From: Limnomonas spitsbergensis
Taxonomy: Eukaryota; Chlorophyta; Chlorophyceae; Chlamydomonadales
Length of the DNA stretch: 64,000 bases
Assembly: GCA_037349105.1 (NCBI GenBank)
Contig: JAYJMM010000071.1
Coordinates: forward strand, 62,001-126,000
Direction: 5' to 3'
How positions within the stretch are numbered: position 1 is the stretch's first letter; every line of letters starts with the position of its first letter. A program made the position numbers and the translations under genes. Below the pieces are notes generated by a model that had not been told where the DNA came from, searched no databases, and saw only the letters and a list, made by a program, of their open reading frames with translations. Shown here in pieces: positions 1 through 10,437 of this stretch.

Positions 1-1394
1 ATGACTGTTTGATCCCATGCACATCCTGACATACTGCATGGCTACATGACAGTCCCCATGCAATTTTTGCATGGCCCCCAAATAACCACCAAGGATCTCC
101 ATGCATGCATGCAGATTTACCAGGCTGACATGATAGGTGAAAATATGATCATTGATGCAATCCCAAACTCCTCACAGATCGCCATTACAATGTTCCAACA
201 TGCCATTCAGCATTTCTGTAATTCAGCTAGTCTATATAAACGCTACCCACCAGCATGGCACATGAAATTTTACATGTATGAATATAGCAATAGAAACAAG
301 AGGCCTCAGAATCACCTTGCATAGTTGCTGAGTTGCATGGCATGCATGGAAATCTCTTCGTAAGGAGACACGGAGCTCCTGTGTCTTGCCTCCCTCCTGG
401 GAGTCCTGGACTCATGGGCTCCTACTCCTCCTGGCCTCCTGCCCTCCTCCCTCTATGCAGCTTTGGATTGTGACTTGGTGCCAAGTTCTGTCTTATTGCC
501 ACTAGGTTTTGGGTTAGACTTGTACTTTCACGTGCAACGAATGCCTCTTTACCACTGGAAGCGAGCGAGCTTACGTAGATTTTGATGCCCTGGATGTGTG
601 GACTGTGGACGGTGTGGATTTGCCAGACGAGGGAGACGATCACACGACATCACCGCAATATGCCTGTATCACCCGTCCTAACGTCTTACACGCCGCAACT
701 TGTCCTCTTATGCCCGCCAGGTGATTGGCAAATCGCGTAGTGTTGACGATCATATAATTACAAAATTTGTATCGCCCACGCTTGGCCTGGCCAGCCTTCG
801 ATGACGGCTGCAAAATCCAATGCGAATCAGCCGTGTACGCTGCATTCCTGTTCTCAGCGCTACCTCCATCGCTCTCATGCAGTCATGCAGTGCAGGAAAT
901 GGCGACCGTACTTGGCCGTGTTGCAAACGTTACGGTACGGTACGGATACGGTACGGGATTTTAGGCCAATACGGCCCGTACTGGGTAACCCTGCCGGGAC
1001 TGTCACCATGCGCCGGCACGCACCCAGAATCTTTGGGGCACAGGGCCCTGGGCGTTTCTGGGGGCTGGTGTGCTTAATGATCGTTTGAGGCAGTATAACA
1101 GGACTCGACGCGAGCTTACAGAGAGAAGCGCGGAAATGACCGTTATTCCGCTTAGACTCCGCGCACATTTAATTATTTTGGGGGGTGCACGGAGATGTTG
1201 CACGATAAAAAGTACCGGTACTATCATTCCTTTTGGGAGAGTATGCGGGGCAAGATTAAAAAGTATTGCATGCGTGCGAGGCTGCCGAGGCAGACGTACA
1301 GCTGACTGAATAGGTTGTACAGCACCTGCAGCCAGCTTCTGCACTGGTGCGAAAAGTGTGAGTAAATCATTACCGGTAACCGTGACGTTTTGCC
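1..1394. other. no gene recognised
   Basis: I see no convincing exon here. The stretch has several short ATG-rich open frames without family resemblance, and a small cluster of overlapping cggtac-type repeats near 930-960. It borders the left arm of a large inverted repeat. Confidence 0.5.
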
Positions 1395-2003
1395 CCCATG
1401 ATGCGCCGCAAAAGAGATCCGGGGGGATGTGCTGCGCACTGTGCGCAGAATCAAAGCGGTAAACAACATCGGTAGTGTATACCATCTTCATATAAATTTA
1501 GATACCGGTCAGTTCAACTTGATCCAGGGACGCTGATCCCTCCTTATTTGCCTCCTTCAATCCAACTGCCAGGCTGTCAAGCTCTGACCTCCGTCATGGT
1601 TTTGCCCAGTCCGGCCTCAAGGTGTTTGACGAGCAACTGAGGTGGATCTTTGAGCGGCTAGACGTTAACACAGACAAAGTTATCAGCTTCACGGTAGCGT
1701 CTGAACCCCGGCCACAAGCTCAGCTTCCACGTAGCTTTTTGGACCCATCCTCAAGCTCAGCTTCCATGTAGCTGCACAACCCCCAGTTTCCATACAGCTT
1801 CTCAACTTAAGTTATGGATGCAGCTTCTTAACCTCAGCCACCACTTAAGCTTCCGGTTATCTTCTCAAACCCAGATAAGGGCCTGTCCAGCTTTGGGTTT
1901 GAGCCTCCAAGGGCATCCCTAGCCTAAGCGTAGAATTTCGTGTTGCATCTGCATCTTTCAGTATATTAAGGGTTTAGGGCTTTTGCACTTAGGTTTTGCT
2001 GGG
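1395..2003. repeat. left arm of ~0.6-kb inverted repeat
   Basis: This stretch is closely similar to the reverse complement of about 9797-10437, by eye roughly 90 percent or better. The right arm has an extra block of about 57 bases near 9916-9975. The arms start next to the run cccccatgatg and end near gggcttttgca. Each arm contains a complete copy of the same EF-hand exon of a mitochondrial carrier gene (1573-1693 here). The divergence suggests an old genomic duplication rather than a read-assembly echo. Confidence 0.8.
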
Positions 2004-4067
2004 GGTCTTGGGTTCGGAATTGGCTTTGGCCTTCAGCTGTGTGATCTAGTGTTGGGTTTAGGCTCGTAATATAGGTCAAGCCTCAGGCTGCGTTACTTAC
2101 TTGAGGCCTTAGGCTGTAGAACCTAGTGTGGGGGTCAGGGTTAAGGACGTAAGCTGTGCAACTAGGTTAGGTCTTATGCTGGGTAATCTAGTTGGGGGTT
2201 TAGGGATTCGTTTAGGGATTATCCAGACTGCAGTCCACTGCATATCAAAGCGGGTCGTCCCCCTTGATCCCCGAGCTGGGCGTGTCTGCTGGTAGCTGCC
2301 TGGAAGTTGCTTACCCTGCGGCCACCTCCTCCCCCTCCCCTCCCCTCCCCACCGAACCCCCCCCACCTCTTCGCGGCCTCATGCTGACGCTGACAGAGTT
2401 GAGGGCCAAACCGTACCGCCTAAAACCCTGAGCCTTGAACCCCTTAGTAGTTGTGCAAGTCTCTGGTATACTGCCCGCTATCAGACTTGAGGTCAAAACC
2501 CTAAAATCTGAAACCCTGAACCCCTCAGGAATTCTGTGAGGACTTGTTGATGCTGCCGGCTGTGAACCCAGTGGCCGTATTTGAGGCGTGGCAGCACCAT
2601 GTGCTCGTGGATGATGCGCAGGGTGAGTGGTGTGGGTGGGTGAATGAGTGAGTGTTGTGCAGGCTTAGAGGTGTCGGTTGGTGAGTGGTCCTTGTTGCTC
2701 TCTACTCTGGCCTCTGTGTCATTTTACCCCCCAGCTTTACTTGGGCCGGAGGCATGTCAACACCAAATGCTTGTGGATGATGCCCAGGGTGGAAATTTTG
2801 GGAGTGGATGATGCCCATGTGGAGATGTATCGATGATGGCCAATGCCTTGATCATGTGTACGCATGGGCATGCATGCTTGACCTCACAATCTTTCGTGTT
2901 GGTGTATGCATGTGCATTAATTTACGCAGTTATTTTATTTGACCTCTCAATCTGATGCGTGTGTGTGTGTGTGCATGTCAGTATGTGCTTGGACCTGAAC
3001 CTTGAGTATGTTTGTTTCTTGAGCGTGTTTGTCCCCCTTGTTGCCGCTGTGTCTAGGGGAGTACACTGTTCCCAGGGATGTGGACACATCCTCCTGAGGG
3101 CCGTTGCTCAGGTCCCTGTTCAGGTGGGACTGGGAGTCAGATCCAGACACTGGGTATGAATTATGGTGTGGACCTGATCCTGGAGCTGGGTGTGAATAAT
3201 GGTGTGGACCAGATCCTGACCCTGGACGGGAGCCATGGTTCAGACCCAATCTTGAGTCTGGGTTTGAATCATGGTGTGCACCTGATCCTGAATCTAGCTG
3301 TGAATCATGGCGTGGACATGATGACGACCTAGGGTCTGAAGACTGTGGATCATGGTACGGGCCTGATCTTGAGACTGCGTGTGAATCATGGTGTGGACCT
3401 GATCCTTAGGCCCCTGTTCAGGTGCAGCTGCAGCCCTCACTGAATCCACCCCTCACTCAGTGGACCCCTTTCATTACGAGATACCATGATGTTATGGGGG
3501 ACTGCACACATTGGATTCATGCAGATTCATACCTGGATGCATTTATAAGGACATGGACTAAATACTGTGCGTGGTTGGATTTGTGTCCTGCCTGTTTTCT
3601 TCCTGCCTTGTCTCAGATGATAACGGGGAATAAGAGGGCGCCACGGCTGTTTTTCTCTAGCTTACGCATCAACGTGTTGGGGGTCGGACGGACACCCTCA
3701 CCCTGTGAAGTCCTAGCCAAATAATGTACATGCCTGTAGTGCTCCACTGCCCGCACGTGAATGTCATTTCTATCGCCTCAGCCAGTCCTGCCTATATCCC
3801 CCATTCAGTGGGATCGTTGCCGGCGCCGTCAGTCGGACCGCCAGCGCCCCTCTGGACCGCATCAAGACGCTCCTCCAAGCAACCAGCAACAGCAACAGCG
3901 GCTCAACAGCAGCGGCTACCAGTGGCTCCCCTCCCGTCCGTGGTGCAGCAGGGAGCATCTCCAGCTGCATCCGCTCAGTTTACCGCGAGGGAGGTGCCCG
4001 CGCTTTTTTCCGAGGTAACGGAGCGAACACGTTGAAGATTGGCCCCGAGACCGCCACAAAGTTTAAG
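1573..4067 (+). CDS. calcium-dependent mitochondrial carrier (ATP-Mg/Pi, SLC25A24-like), partial plus-strand half
   Basis: Three exons are visible. Exon 1573-1693 encodes a helix and most of an EF-hand (LDVNTDKVISFT). It splices in frame to 2529-2622, which supplies the Glu at loop position 12 (EFCEDLLMLP) and the linker helix ending HHVLVDDAQ. Exon 3809-4067, perhaps starting slightly earlier, encodes the first mitochondrial-carrier repeat, with GIVAGAVSRT, the signature PLDRIK and FFRGNGANTLKIGPETATKF. This order matches short calcium-binding mitochondrial carriers, which exchange ATP-Mg for phosphate across the inner mitochondrial membrane. An exon of about 25 residues between linker and carrier was not found. 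The other carrier repeats are absent and a decayed retroelement follows at once. The upstream EF-hand exons are on the opposite strand at 10.1-13.9 kb, so this copy cannot make a full protein as arranged. Confidence 0.8.
1694..2528 (+). other. intron of the carrier gene
   Basis: It is bounded by ACG|gtagcg and ctcag|GAATTC, and joining the flanks restores a canonical EF-hand loop. The left part belongs to the inverted-repeat arm. No other feature is seen apart from a C-rich stretch near 2330-2370. Confidence 0.6.
2623..3808 (+). other. intron region with tandem repeats and a decayed exon echo
   Basis: It starts at a GTGAGT donor. Positions 2747-2793 look like a degenerate echo of the linker exon (gcttgtggatgatgcccag against ctcgtggatgatgcgcag). 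A short TG run lies near 2958-2974, and a minisatellite follows at 3131-3415. A missing short exon may be hidden here. Confidence 0.4.
3131..3415. repeat. ~36-bp minisatellite
   Basis: About eight imperfect tandem units of the type gtgtgaatcatggtgtgga followed by cctgatcctgaatctgg. It lies inside the presumed intron before the carrier exon. The unit is a multiple of three, so it stays open in one frame, but the predicted peptide is simply repetitive. Confidence 0.75.
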
Positions 4068-4299
4068 GTGGGGACTCCAGAGGCAGCAGTGGGGGCCTGA
4101 GGGGGATATGGCGCTGGCATGAGGATTTGATGCTCAGGGTTCAGCTGAGGTGCATATGGCCCGCGAAGAGGGGATGCAGTACCGGTAAAAAAGCTTTGCC
4201 TCACAGGCACATTTGCCCTCTGACCCAGATGCGGTAGGCCTCGACCCCCTCCCCCCCTAAGTACCCCGCTTCTGTTCAGTCACCCTGCTTTAAAGCGAT

Positions 4300-6540
4300 C
4301 TTAACTCGTGGTCATGTTTTAATGGACAGACCTCCGCATCGCGCACGATATGAAAAGGCTGAACCTTCGCACGGCCAAGCAGGAGTTTACCATACCCAAA
4401 ATGGAAAAAATCTTTCAAAACCTGGGGCACGGCTAAGGTGTTTAGCAAGGTGGATCTGAGGTCGGGGTTCAAGCAGATCCCCATCAAGGCCGAAGACCAG
4501 TCTAAGACGGCTTTCTGGATGGGGCCTGAGTTGTGGATGTACACCTGAACTTTGGGCTGCGCAACGGGCCTCCCTTCTTCCAGCGTATGATGGAAGAGGA
4601 GATAGCCATGGCGGGCCTGAGCTATTTTTGTGTAGCATTCATTGACGACCTGCTGGTATACAGTGACATGCCAGTAAACCACATCCGGCACGTGGGGCTG
4701 ATGCTGGACATGCTCCACATGGTGGGATTGAGGGCGCATCCGGACAAGTCCCTGTTCGGTTGCGCAACAGTAGAGTACCTAGGGCACAATGTGTCAGCCC
4801 AGGGGCTCACGCCGCATGCAAGATATCGGCTGTCATGGCGCTGCCTGAACCTGCAGCGGTCAAAAACATCCAGGAGGTCATGGGGTTTCTGACCTTCCAC
4901 CGGCGATACAGACTTCTCTAAAAAGGCAGCGTGCATCAACGCACTGCTGGTCAAGGGTGTCCCGTTTGTGTGGGGTCCAGAGCAGTCGCAGGCCTTCCAG
5001 CTGATCAAAACGGAAATGTGCGAGGGCGGTAGGGTCCTGCGCAGGCCGGATTACAAGGGGACGGGGCCAGACGGCCGGGGGGCCCCAAGGCCGTTCTTGT
5101 TGTACACTGATTTTTCTAAGCAGGGAATAGGTTTCGTGCAAGGGCAATGCAACGACAGCGGGCAGACCTGCACCTCGCGGTCCCTGAACAAGAGTGAGAA
5201 GAACTACTCCTCGTTCCAGGGAGAGATGCTGGCTGCGGTGTATGCAGCACGCACATATCGTCACGTTTGGGTGCAAGGTGCACCTGATCACGGACCATGA
5301 GCCACTCACCTACCTCATGGATAATCAGACGCTGTTAGGGCAGCATGCCAGGTGGGCTCTCATGCTCCAGGGGCTGGACATTACCATTGTGCACCGGTCT
5401 GGAGCATGCCACCAGAATGCAGATATCCCGTCTTGGTCGCCGCTCCAGTCCTCTGCTGACCGCACAGGGCAAGGTTGGACGACGCCGACCCTGTGCCGCA
5501 TGGAGCAGGTGGGGAAGGGAGCGGGAGGCAGGCAGCCATGCTCACAGGGCTGAACAGGGTGAATCAGTGGCATGCATATCAGGTGGTGCGCCTAGCGCAA
5601 GAGGGCAGAAGGGGTGTGCAAAGGCTGCGGGCCGCAGCAGTGGCATGTGTGACGGCCCCGTGTGGCCAGGACATCTCTAGCGCACCTTACAATGACGATG
5701 AGCGGGCACAGCCCGTCAGCGTAGCAGAAAGGGCGTTGAACAGCAGGGCTCGGGCAAAGAATATGATCAGTGATGTGCTGACGCACTTGCCCCGGTCGAC
5801 CCCGCCCCATCTGCACGCAGGGGTCGACACGATGTGCTTGCCGATCCAGGCTGTCCGGGTTATGGAAAAGGAGGGAGTGGTCCTGTTCGAGCCCTTTGGA
5901 GGGGACGCGTGTCTGGGCAGTGGGAAGGTGGCCGCGTCATACCGACGTTGCTTGGGAGAATCCGCGGCGGCTGACTGGGCTGATGTAGCGCAAGAACTAG
6001 GTAGGAGGCTGCCGGCGGCAGGGGCTGAGCCCGGAATCGACGGGGAAGAAGGTAAGGGGAGAGCAAGGGACCCACCAGGGTGCTCTGCATGACCTTTTTC
6101 CAGGGTGGATGTATGGTTGGATGAGCCAGTGTTGCGGTATCTCCGCCAGAAAACGCACGCCCATGGGACAGAGCCTGTGGAGCAGACCAGGGTGCAGCGT
6201 AGGGCCGCACCATTACAGTGGGAACCAGAGAGGGGAGGTGTGCTGATGAGGCTCATGCCCGACGGCAGGCGCTGTGTGGTACCCAGGCCTGAAGACATGC
6301 TGGCCGTCATCCAAGAGGCACATGCCATCACGGGCCATTTTGGCAGTCATCGCACGGCCTTCATGGTAACGCAGCAGCATTGGTGGCGGGGGCTCAGGGC
6401 CGCGGTCAAGAAGTTGGTCAAGGAGTGCGGTGTGTGCGACAGGGCAAGGGCGTCCAAGTTCAATCACACGCAACCTGACCTGTACCCCTTGCCCATCGAG
6501 GTTTTTTTTGCCCCCCCAGAAGCGGCAGGGCAGCTGAGCA
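4300..6540 (+). mobile_element. decayed Ty3/gypsy retrotransposon pol fragment
   Basis: Plus-strand remnants run in the order reverse transcriptase, RNase H, integrase zinc finger. RT shows VFSKVDLRSGFKQIPIKAED, a stop, then FGLRNGPPFFQRMM and the active-site variant FIDDLLVYS, then EYLGHNVSAQG. RNase H follows with LLYTDFSKQGIGF, then ITDHEPLTYL in another frame. The integrase N-terminal HHCC finger is at about 6310-6480 (HAITGHFGSHRT then CGVCDRA). Several frameshifts and stops (near 4545, 4840, 5270, 5530) show it is dead. No LTRs were found. The integrase core is cut off near 6510, where LINE-like sequence on the other strand begins. It lies directly after the first carrier exon and may have destroyed that gene's 3' half. 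Confidence 0.85.
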
Positions 6541-6659
6541 CTTGCCGGTCCCCACGCCGTACCTGGCAGGAACTGTACTGCCGTGGCAGTAGGGAGAGCT
6601 CCCAGTGTAGCATGGCTGGCCCTAGTACACAGCAGGCAGTGGGTCGACGGCCAGCGGGC

Positions 6660-7060
6660 AGCAGCCGAGTATGCAAATATTAATCAAGTACCGTAGCAGC
6701 AGGAGCAGCGAGCCACGGGCGCCCCACTGATCAGAAGGGAGGAGAGAAGAAACTAAAAAGGAAGCAAACAAAAAATGACAAAAAGGGAAGGCCGGGAAGG
6801 CAAACGAGACCGGCGCCTCAGAATCTTTAGAGACTAACCCCCAACAATGCCCACAGCACAGTCCACAGAAACAAGTGCATCCCACCCCTGCTCAGCCTGG
6901 TACAGCTGGTGGAAGTTAGTATCTGGACAATCAGTAAGGAAGATGAGCACGGAGGCCCCTTCTAGTTTCGACAGAAGGCCTGCTACCCTATCCCTATACG
7001 CCTGGCTTCAGCGTACTGTTCTGCAACCTGGTGCACACTGCCCCAGGTCTGCATTAAGAA
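6660..7060 (-). mobile_element. LINE-like 3' fragment (minus)
   Basis: The reverse complement carries the same tail as many copies in this window: an ORF end resembling LVQLYQAGQGWDAL, a pyrimidine-rich tract ending ttctctcctcccttctgatc, then gtggggcgcccgtggctcgc. It is 5'-truncated and non-coding. Confidence 0.6.
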
Positions 7061-7960
7061 CAGACTAAACACCACAAATGGTCATGCAACTTGTTTGCAA
7101 GCCTATCAGATCCCGCATTACTAGGCCCTCGCACACCCTGCGGCCTGATGTAAGGCGTATCAGAACAGTAACCCGGACCCTTCACCGACTTAAAAAACCC
7201 GATTGCATACCTATCAGATCTTGCGCGTTAGATGCTCTTGCACCCCACAGGCTGATGTAAGGCCTGTCGGACCCTTCGTATGCTTCATACGCTCATACGC
7301 TTAGACAACCTGCTGCTGGCCGATCAGGACACTCCCGGGCAACTCAGCTTCCCGCTAGCTCCCGAGTTGAAAGGTGTCACTCCTTGGCAGCTTCTCGTCA
7401 CTACTTAAGTCTTGCTTGCTCCAGCTGTTTTACTACTAATTAGTAATCTCAGGCATGGGGAATCGGACCTCCACGATGTGGCAGGCTAGGCTCGCCTCAA
7501 CACCGCCCAGAACTCGTCACTGCCTTATCGCTTCTTGAGTCTTGCTTGCTCCAGCTACTTCAATCTCGGCATCCTGGCTCCTGGCTCCGACATGATCCAC
7601 TGAATTGCTTCCCCCGGCACCGGCAGTGCTTACCGCCGGTCCATTCATAGACCTTCCTGCGTTCTGCGCACCCTTGCTTGTGCCACAGAGGTACTAGGAG
7701 ACAGCGTCTACTTCCCCATTCTTTATTAAAACAAGCCAGGATGGCACTCCACCAACAGCGCATTGGGCAGGCTTCACCACTCCCCGGCTGCCGTTGGTCA
7801 GAAAAAAAAGCACATAAGCATCGGGTCTGCAGCTGGCGGATACCATGCCCTGCTTCCAGACCCAGATCCCTCTCCAGCTGTCTCTGGGTGGGGGGAGGGC
7901 ATCAGCCTCGATTCGGATGTTTAGCAAGGTGGGTGGGGGGGGGCGGCAGCTAGCAGCCAC
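7060..7960. other. no gene recognised
   Basis: Two related blocks (about 7078-7145 and 7190-7262) share cctatcagatc and tgatgtaaggc and look like a short tandem or dispersed repeat. A second pair of related blocks contains cttgcttgctccagct (near 7405 and 7540). No exon is supported. Confidence 0.4.
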
Positions 7961-8046
7961 CCCTAATGCACCTCACAACCAACCCTTGCGCAGCTTACAG
8001 CCACCCCTAATGCACCTAAATTCCACCCCTTATGCACCTAGCAGCC
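7961..8046. repeat. left part of a ~23-bp minisatellite
   Basis: Units of the type ccacccctaatgcaccta. The same satellite resumes at 9207, suggesting that the 1.16 kb between them was inserted into an existing array. Confidence 0.65.
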
Positions 8047-8130
8047 AGGGATTTATTTTAAGGAATAGGTTAAATTCTGATTTCACCACTCCATGAATTT
8101 TAGCCCAATCCTATGGTGTGTGTTTTACCA

Positions 8131-8235
8131 CTCAGAGGCGCGGCGAAGCCGCGTAGGGGGGTGGGGATGGGCACCGCCCCCCTGCCTGGGGGCCCGGGGG
8201 CCACCCCCCGGTTGGGGTTTGGGGGCGAAGCCCTC
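8131..8235. repeat. G+C-rich hairpin-forming repeat
   Basis: It contains cgcggc-gaa-gccgcg as a perfect stem-loop and further mirrored G and C runs ending in ggggcgaagccc. It looks like a dispersed structured repeat with no coding sense. Confidence 0.5.
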
Positions 8236-8272
8236 AGAGCTCAGAAAGAGTATGACATTTAAATGACATTTA

Positions 8273-8455
8273 CTGTACTCACAGACGTGTTTCGTTGTTT
8301 TCGAATTTCGTTGTTGCTTAACAAGTCGCTGTTTTGGCGATTTTTTTGATTCGTTGCCCCATAACGTTAAAAATTCCTGTCAAAAACATTTTCACAGATG
8401 ATTTCGTTGCTCCCTGAAGAACGATCAAAACAACGAAATACGTCCGTGACTACGG
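8273..8455. mobile_element. 183-bp MITE with ~30-bp terminal inverted repeats and TA target duplication
   Basis: The left end reads ctgtactcacagacgtgttt and continues cgttgtttt. The reverse complement of the right end reads ccgtagtcacggacgtattt and continues cgttgtttt, with about four mismatches over 30 bases. Both ends are flanked by TA (8271-8272 and 8456-8457), the target used by Tc1/mariner transposases. There is no internal ORF, so this is a non-autonomous element whose source transposase is not in the window. Confidence 0.75.
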
Positions 8456-8503
8456 TAATTGACATAAAATGTTTACACGGTCTTTACACAGTTTTTACGG
8501 TCT

Positions 8504-8962
8504 TTACACAGCTTTTACACGGTCTTTACACAGTCCATGTCCATGCCCATGACCATATTCAGAATGACAGGGAGGCTGAGTTTTGATACAACGAGACTTG
8601 CTGAAATAAAAATCTGCTGTGAGGTCAAGTGAGTTCTGATACAAAGAGAATATGGTCAAACAGTATGTTTTGGGCCCCACCTCAACATCCAGCCGTTGTT
8701 GCCGCCGCTCGTGCCATGTGGCGGAGGCTGCTGTCATGTGCACTCTGCCCTCCTCCCTGGCCTTGAAAGCTGCCATGCTGTTTGTATGCTTGAGTGTCTT
8801 TTCATGGTCAACAATCTGACGCTTGTGTATGCCTATATCCATATGAGTGATATGACAGAGGCTGTAGTGACACATGTAATTGATCAGGGTCGTCTCGTTG
8901 AATCCTATGCCTTCTATCGAGGCAGACGCGCCGTATTTCGCGGCCCTGAAAGTACCCGTCAT
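8504..8962 (-). CDS. ORF of unknown function, possibly a transposon zinc-finger remnant
   Basis: A 152-codon open frame without a clear start. Its middle reads IVDHEKTLKHTNSMAAF, which recalls the His-x4-His part of the TTF/BED-like fingers at the start of hAT-type transposases, followed by a charged stretch. The 3' end overlaps a simple repeat at about 8470-8540 that encodes HGHGHG. I cannot name it, and it could be a chance ORF inside the 1.16-kb block inserted in the minisatellite. Confidence 0.25.
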   Translation of the reverse strand: MTGTFRAAKYGASASIEGIGFNETTLINYMCHYSLCHITHMDIGIHKRQIVDHEKTLKHTNSMAAFKAREEGRVHMTAASATWHERRQQRLDVEVGPKTYCLTIFSLYQNSLDLTADFYFSKSRCIKTQPPCHSEYGHGHGHGLCKDRVKAV

Positions 8963-9206
8963 GAAATTCGTTTGTCCCCTGGCCTTTCTTGACTCTACAA
9001 GAAGTCAAGAACCATCGCTTTCGCATTTCTTTGGATTCTCCGCCATTTGTCTGCAATCGACCATGCATGAGCTGAAATAAGCCTTTTATACTGAGGGGCA
9101 CTGCCACGCCAAAATCTCGAATTTTACCACGCCGATCCGACCCCCAAACCGCCGTTTTACCATGAATCGTGGTATACCACGCCTTCAAGAAAGCACTCCT
9201 AGTGCT

Positions 9207-9557
9207 TGCCACCCCTAATGCACCTAACTGCCACCTGTAATGCACCGAACTTCCACCCCTTCATTATGCACCTAACTTCCACCCCTAATGGCCTAACTGC
9301 CACTCCTAGTGCACCTACCTACCACCCCTAGTACACCTAACTTTTACCTCTAATGCACCTAACTTCCACCCCTAATGGCCTAACTGCCACTCCTAGTGCA
9401 CCTACCTACCACCCCTAGTACACCTAACTTCCACCTCTAATGCACCTAACTTTCACCCCTACTTACCTAACTGCCACTCCTAGTGCACCTAACTGCCACC
9501 CCTGGTGCACCTAACTTCCACCCCTAATGCACCTAACTGCCACCCTAATGCCTAATG
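9207..9557. repeat. ~23-25-bp minisatellite, right part
   Basis: Tandem imperfect units of the type aacttccacccctaatgcacc, about 14 copies. The family matches 7961-8046. Confidence 0.8.
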
Positions 9558-9559
9558 CA

Positions 9560-9790
9560 CGTAAGGTGGGAGGGTCAGTGGCAAGGATTGAGGAGAGGGG
9601 TTGAAAGGTGGGAGGGTGGCAAGGATTGAGGAGGGGGGTTGAAAGGTGGGAGGGTGGCAAGGTTTGAGGAGAGGGGTTGAAAGGTGGGAGGGTGGCAAGG
9701 TTTGAGGAGAGGGGTTGAAAGGTGGGAGGGTGGCAAGGTTTGAGTAGAGGGGTTGTAAGGTGGGAGGGTGGCAAGGTTTCAGGAATCCTA
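9560..9790. repeat. 36-bp minisatellite
   Basis: About six units of ggtgggagggtggcaagg followed by tttgaggagaggggttgaaa. It lies directly beside the preceding satellite and just before the right arm of the large inverted repeat. Confidence 0.85.
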
Positions 9791-9796
9791 GAGCAA

Positions 9797-10437
9797 AACT
9801 GCAAAAGCCCCCCTTAATATGCTGAAAGATGCAGATGTAACACGAAATTTTATGCTTAGGCTAGGCATGCCCTTGGAGGCTCAAACCCAAAGCTGGACAG
9901 GCCCTTAGCAGCGGATTAGATACTGGATACTGCCTATATCAACAGGTGGGTATATGGGATTTAGAAGATAACCCGAAGCTTAAGTGGTGGCTGGGTTAAG
10001 AGGCTGCATCCTTAAATTAAGTTGAGAAGCTGTATGGAAACTGGAGGCTGGGCAGCTACACGGAAGCTGAGCTTGAGGATGGGTCCAAAAAGCTACGTGG
10101 AAGCTGAGCTTGTGGCCGTGGTTCAGAAGCTACCGTGAAGCTGATAACTTTGTCTGTGTTGACGTCTAGCCGCTCAAAGATCCACCTCAGTTGCCCATCA
10201 AACACCTTGAGGCCGGACTGGGCAAAACCATGACGGAGATCAGAGCTTGACAGCCTGGCAGTTGGATTGAAGGAGGCAAATAAGGAGGGATCAGCGTCCT
10301 TGGATCAAGTTCAACTGACCGGTATCTAAATTTATATGATGTTGATATACACTACCGATGTTGTTTACCGCTTTGATTCTGCACACAATCCGCAGCACAC
10401 CCCGCCGGATCTCTTTTGCGAAACATCATGGGGGCCG
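9797..10437. repeat. right arm of ~0.6-kb inverted repeat
   Basis: It mirrors 1395-2003. It includes the minus-strand EF-hand exon 10134-10254, which differs from its mirror copy by few bases (FDGQL here against FDEQL there). Outside the arm the two sides diverge abruptly. Confidence 0.8.

Noticed and set aside
4290..4739. 149-codon minus-strand ORF
   Set aside because: It is antisense to the reverse transcriptase remnant whose plus-strand motifs are clear.
9200..9790. CRISPR-like regularly spaced repeats
   Set aside because: Units are contiguous minisatellites without unique spacers, in a eukaryotic genome.
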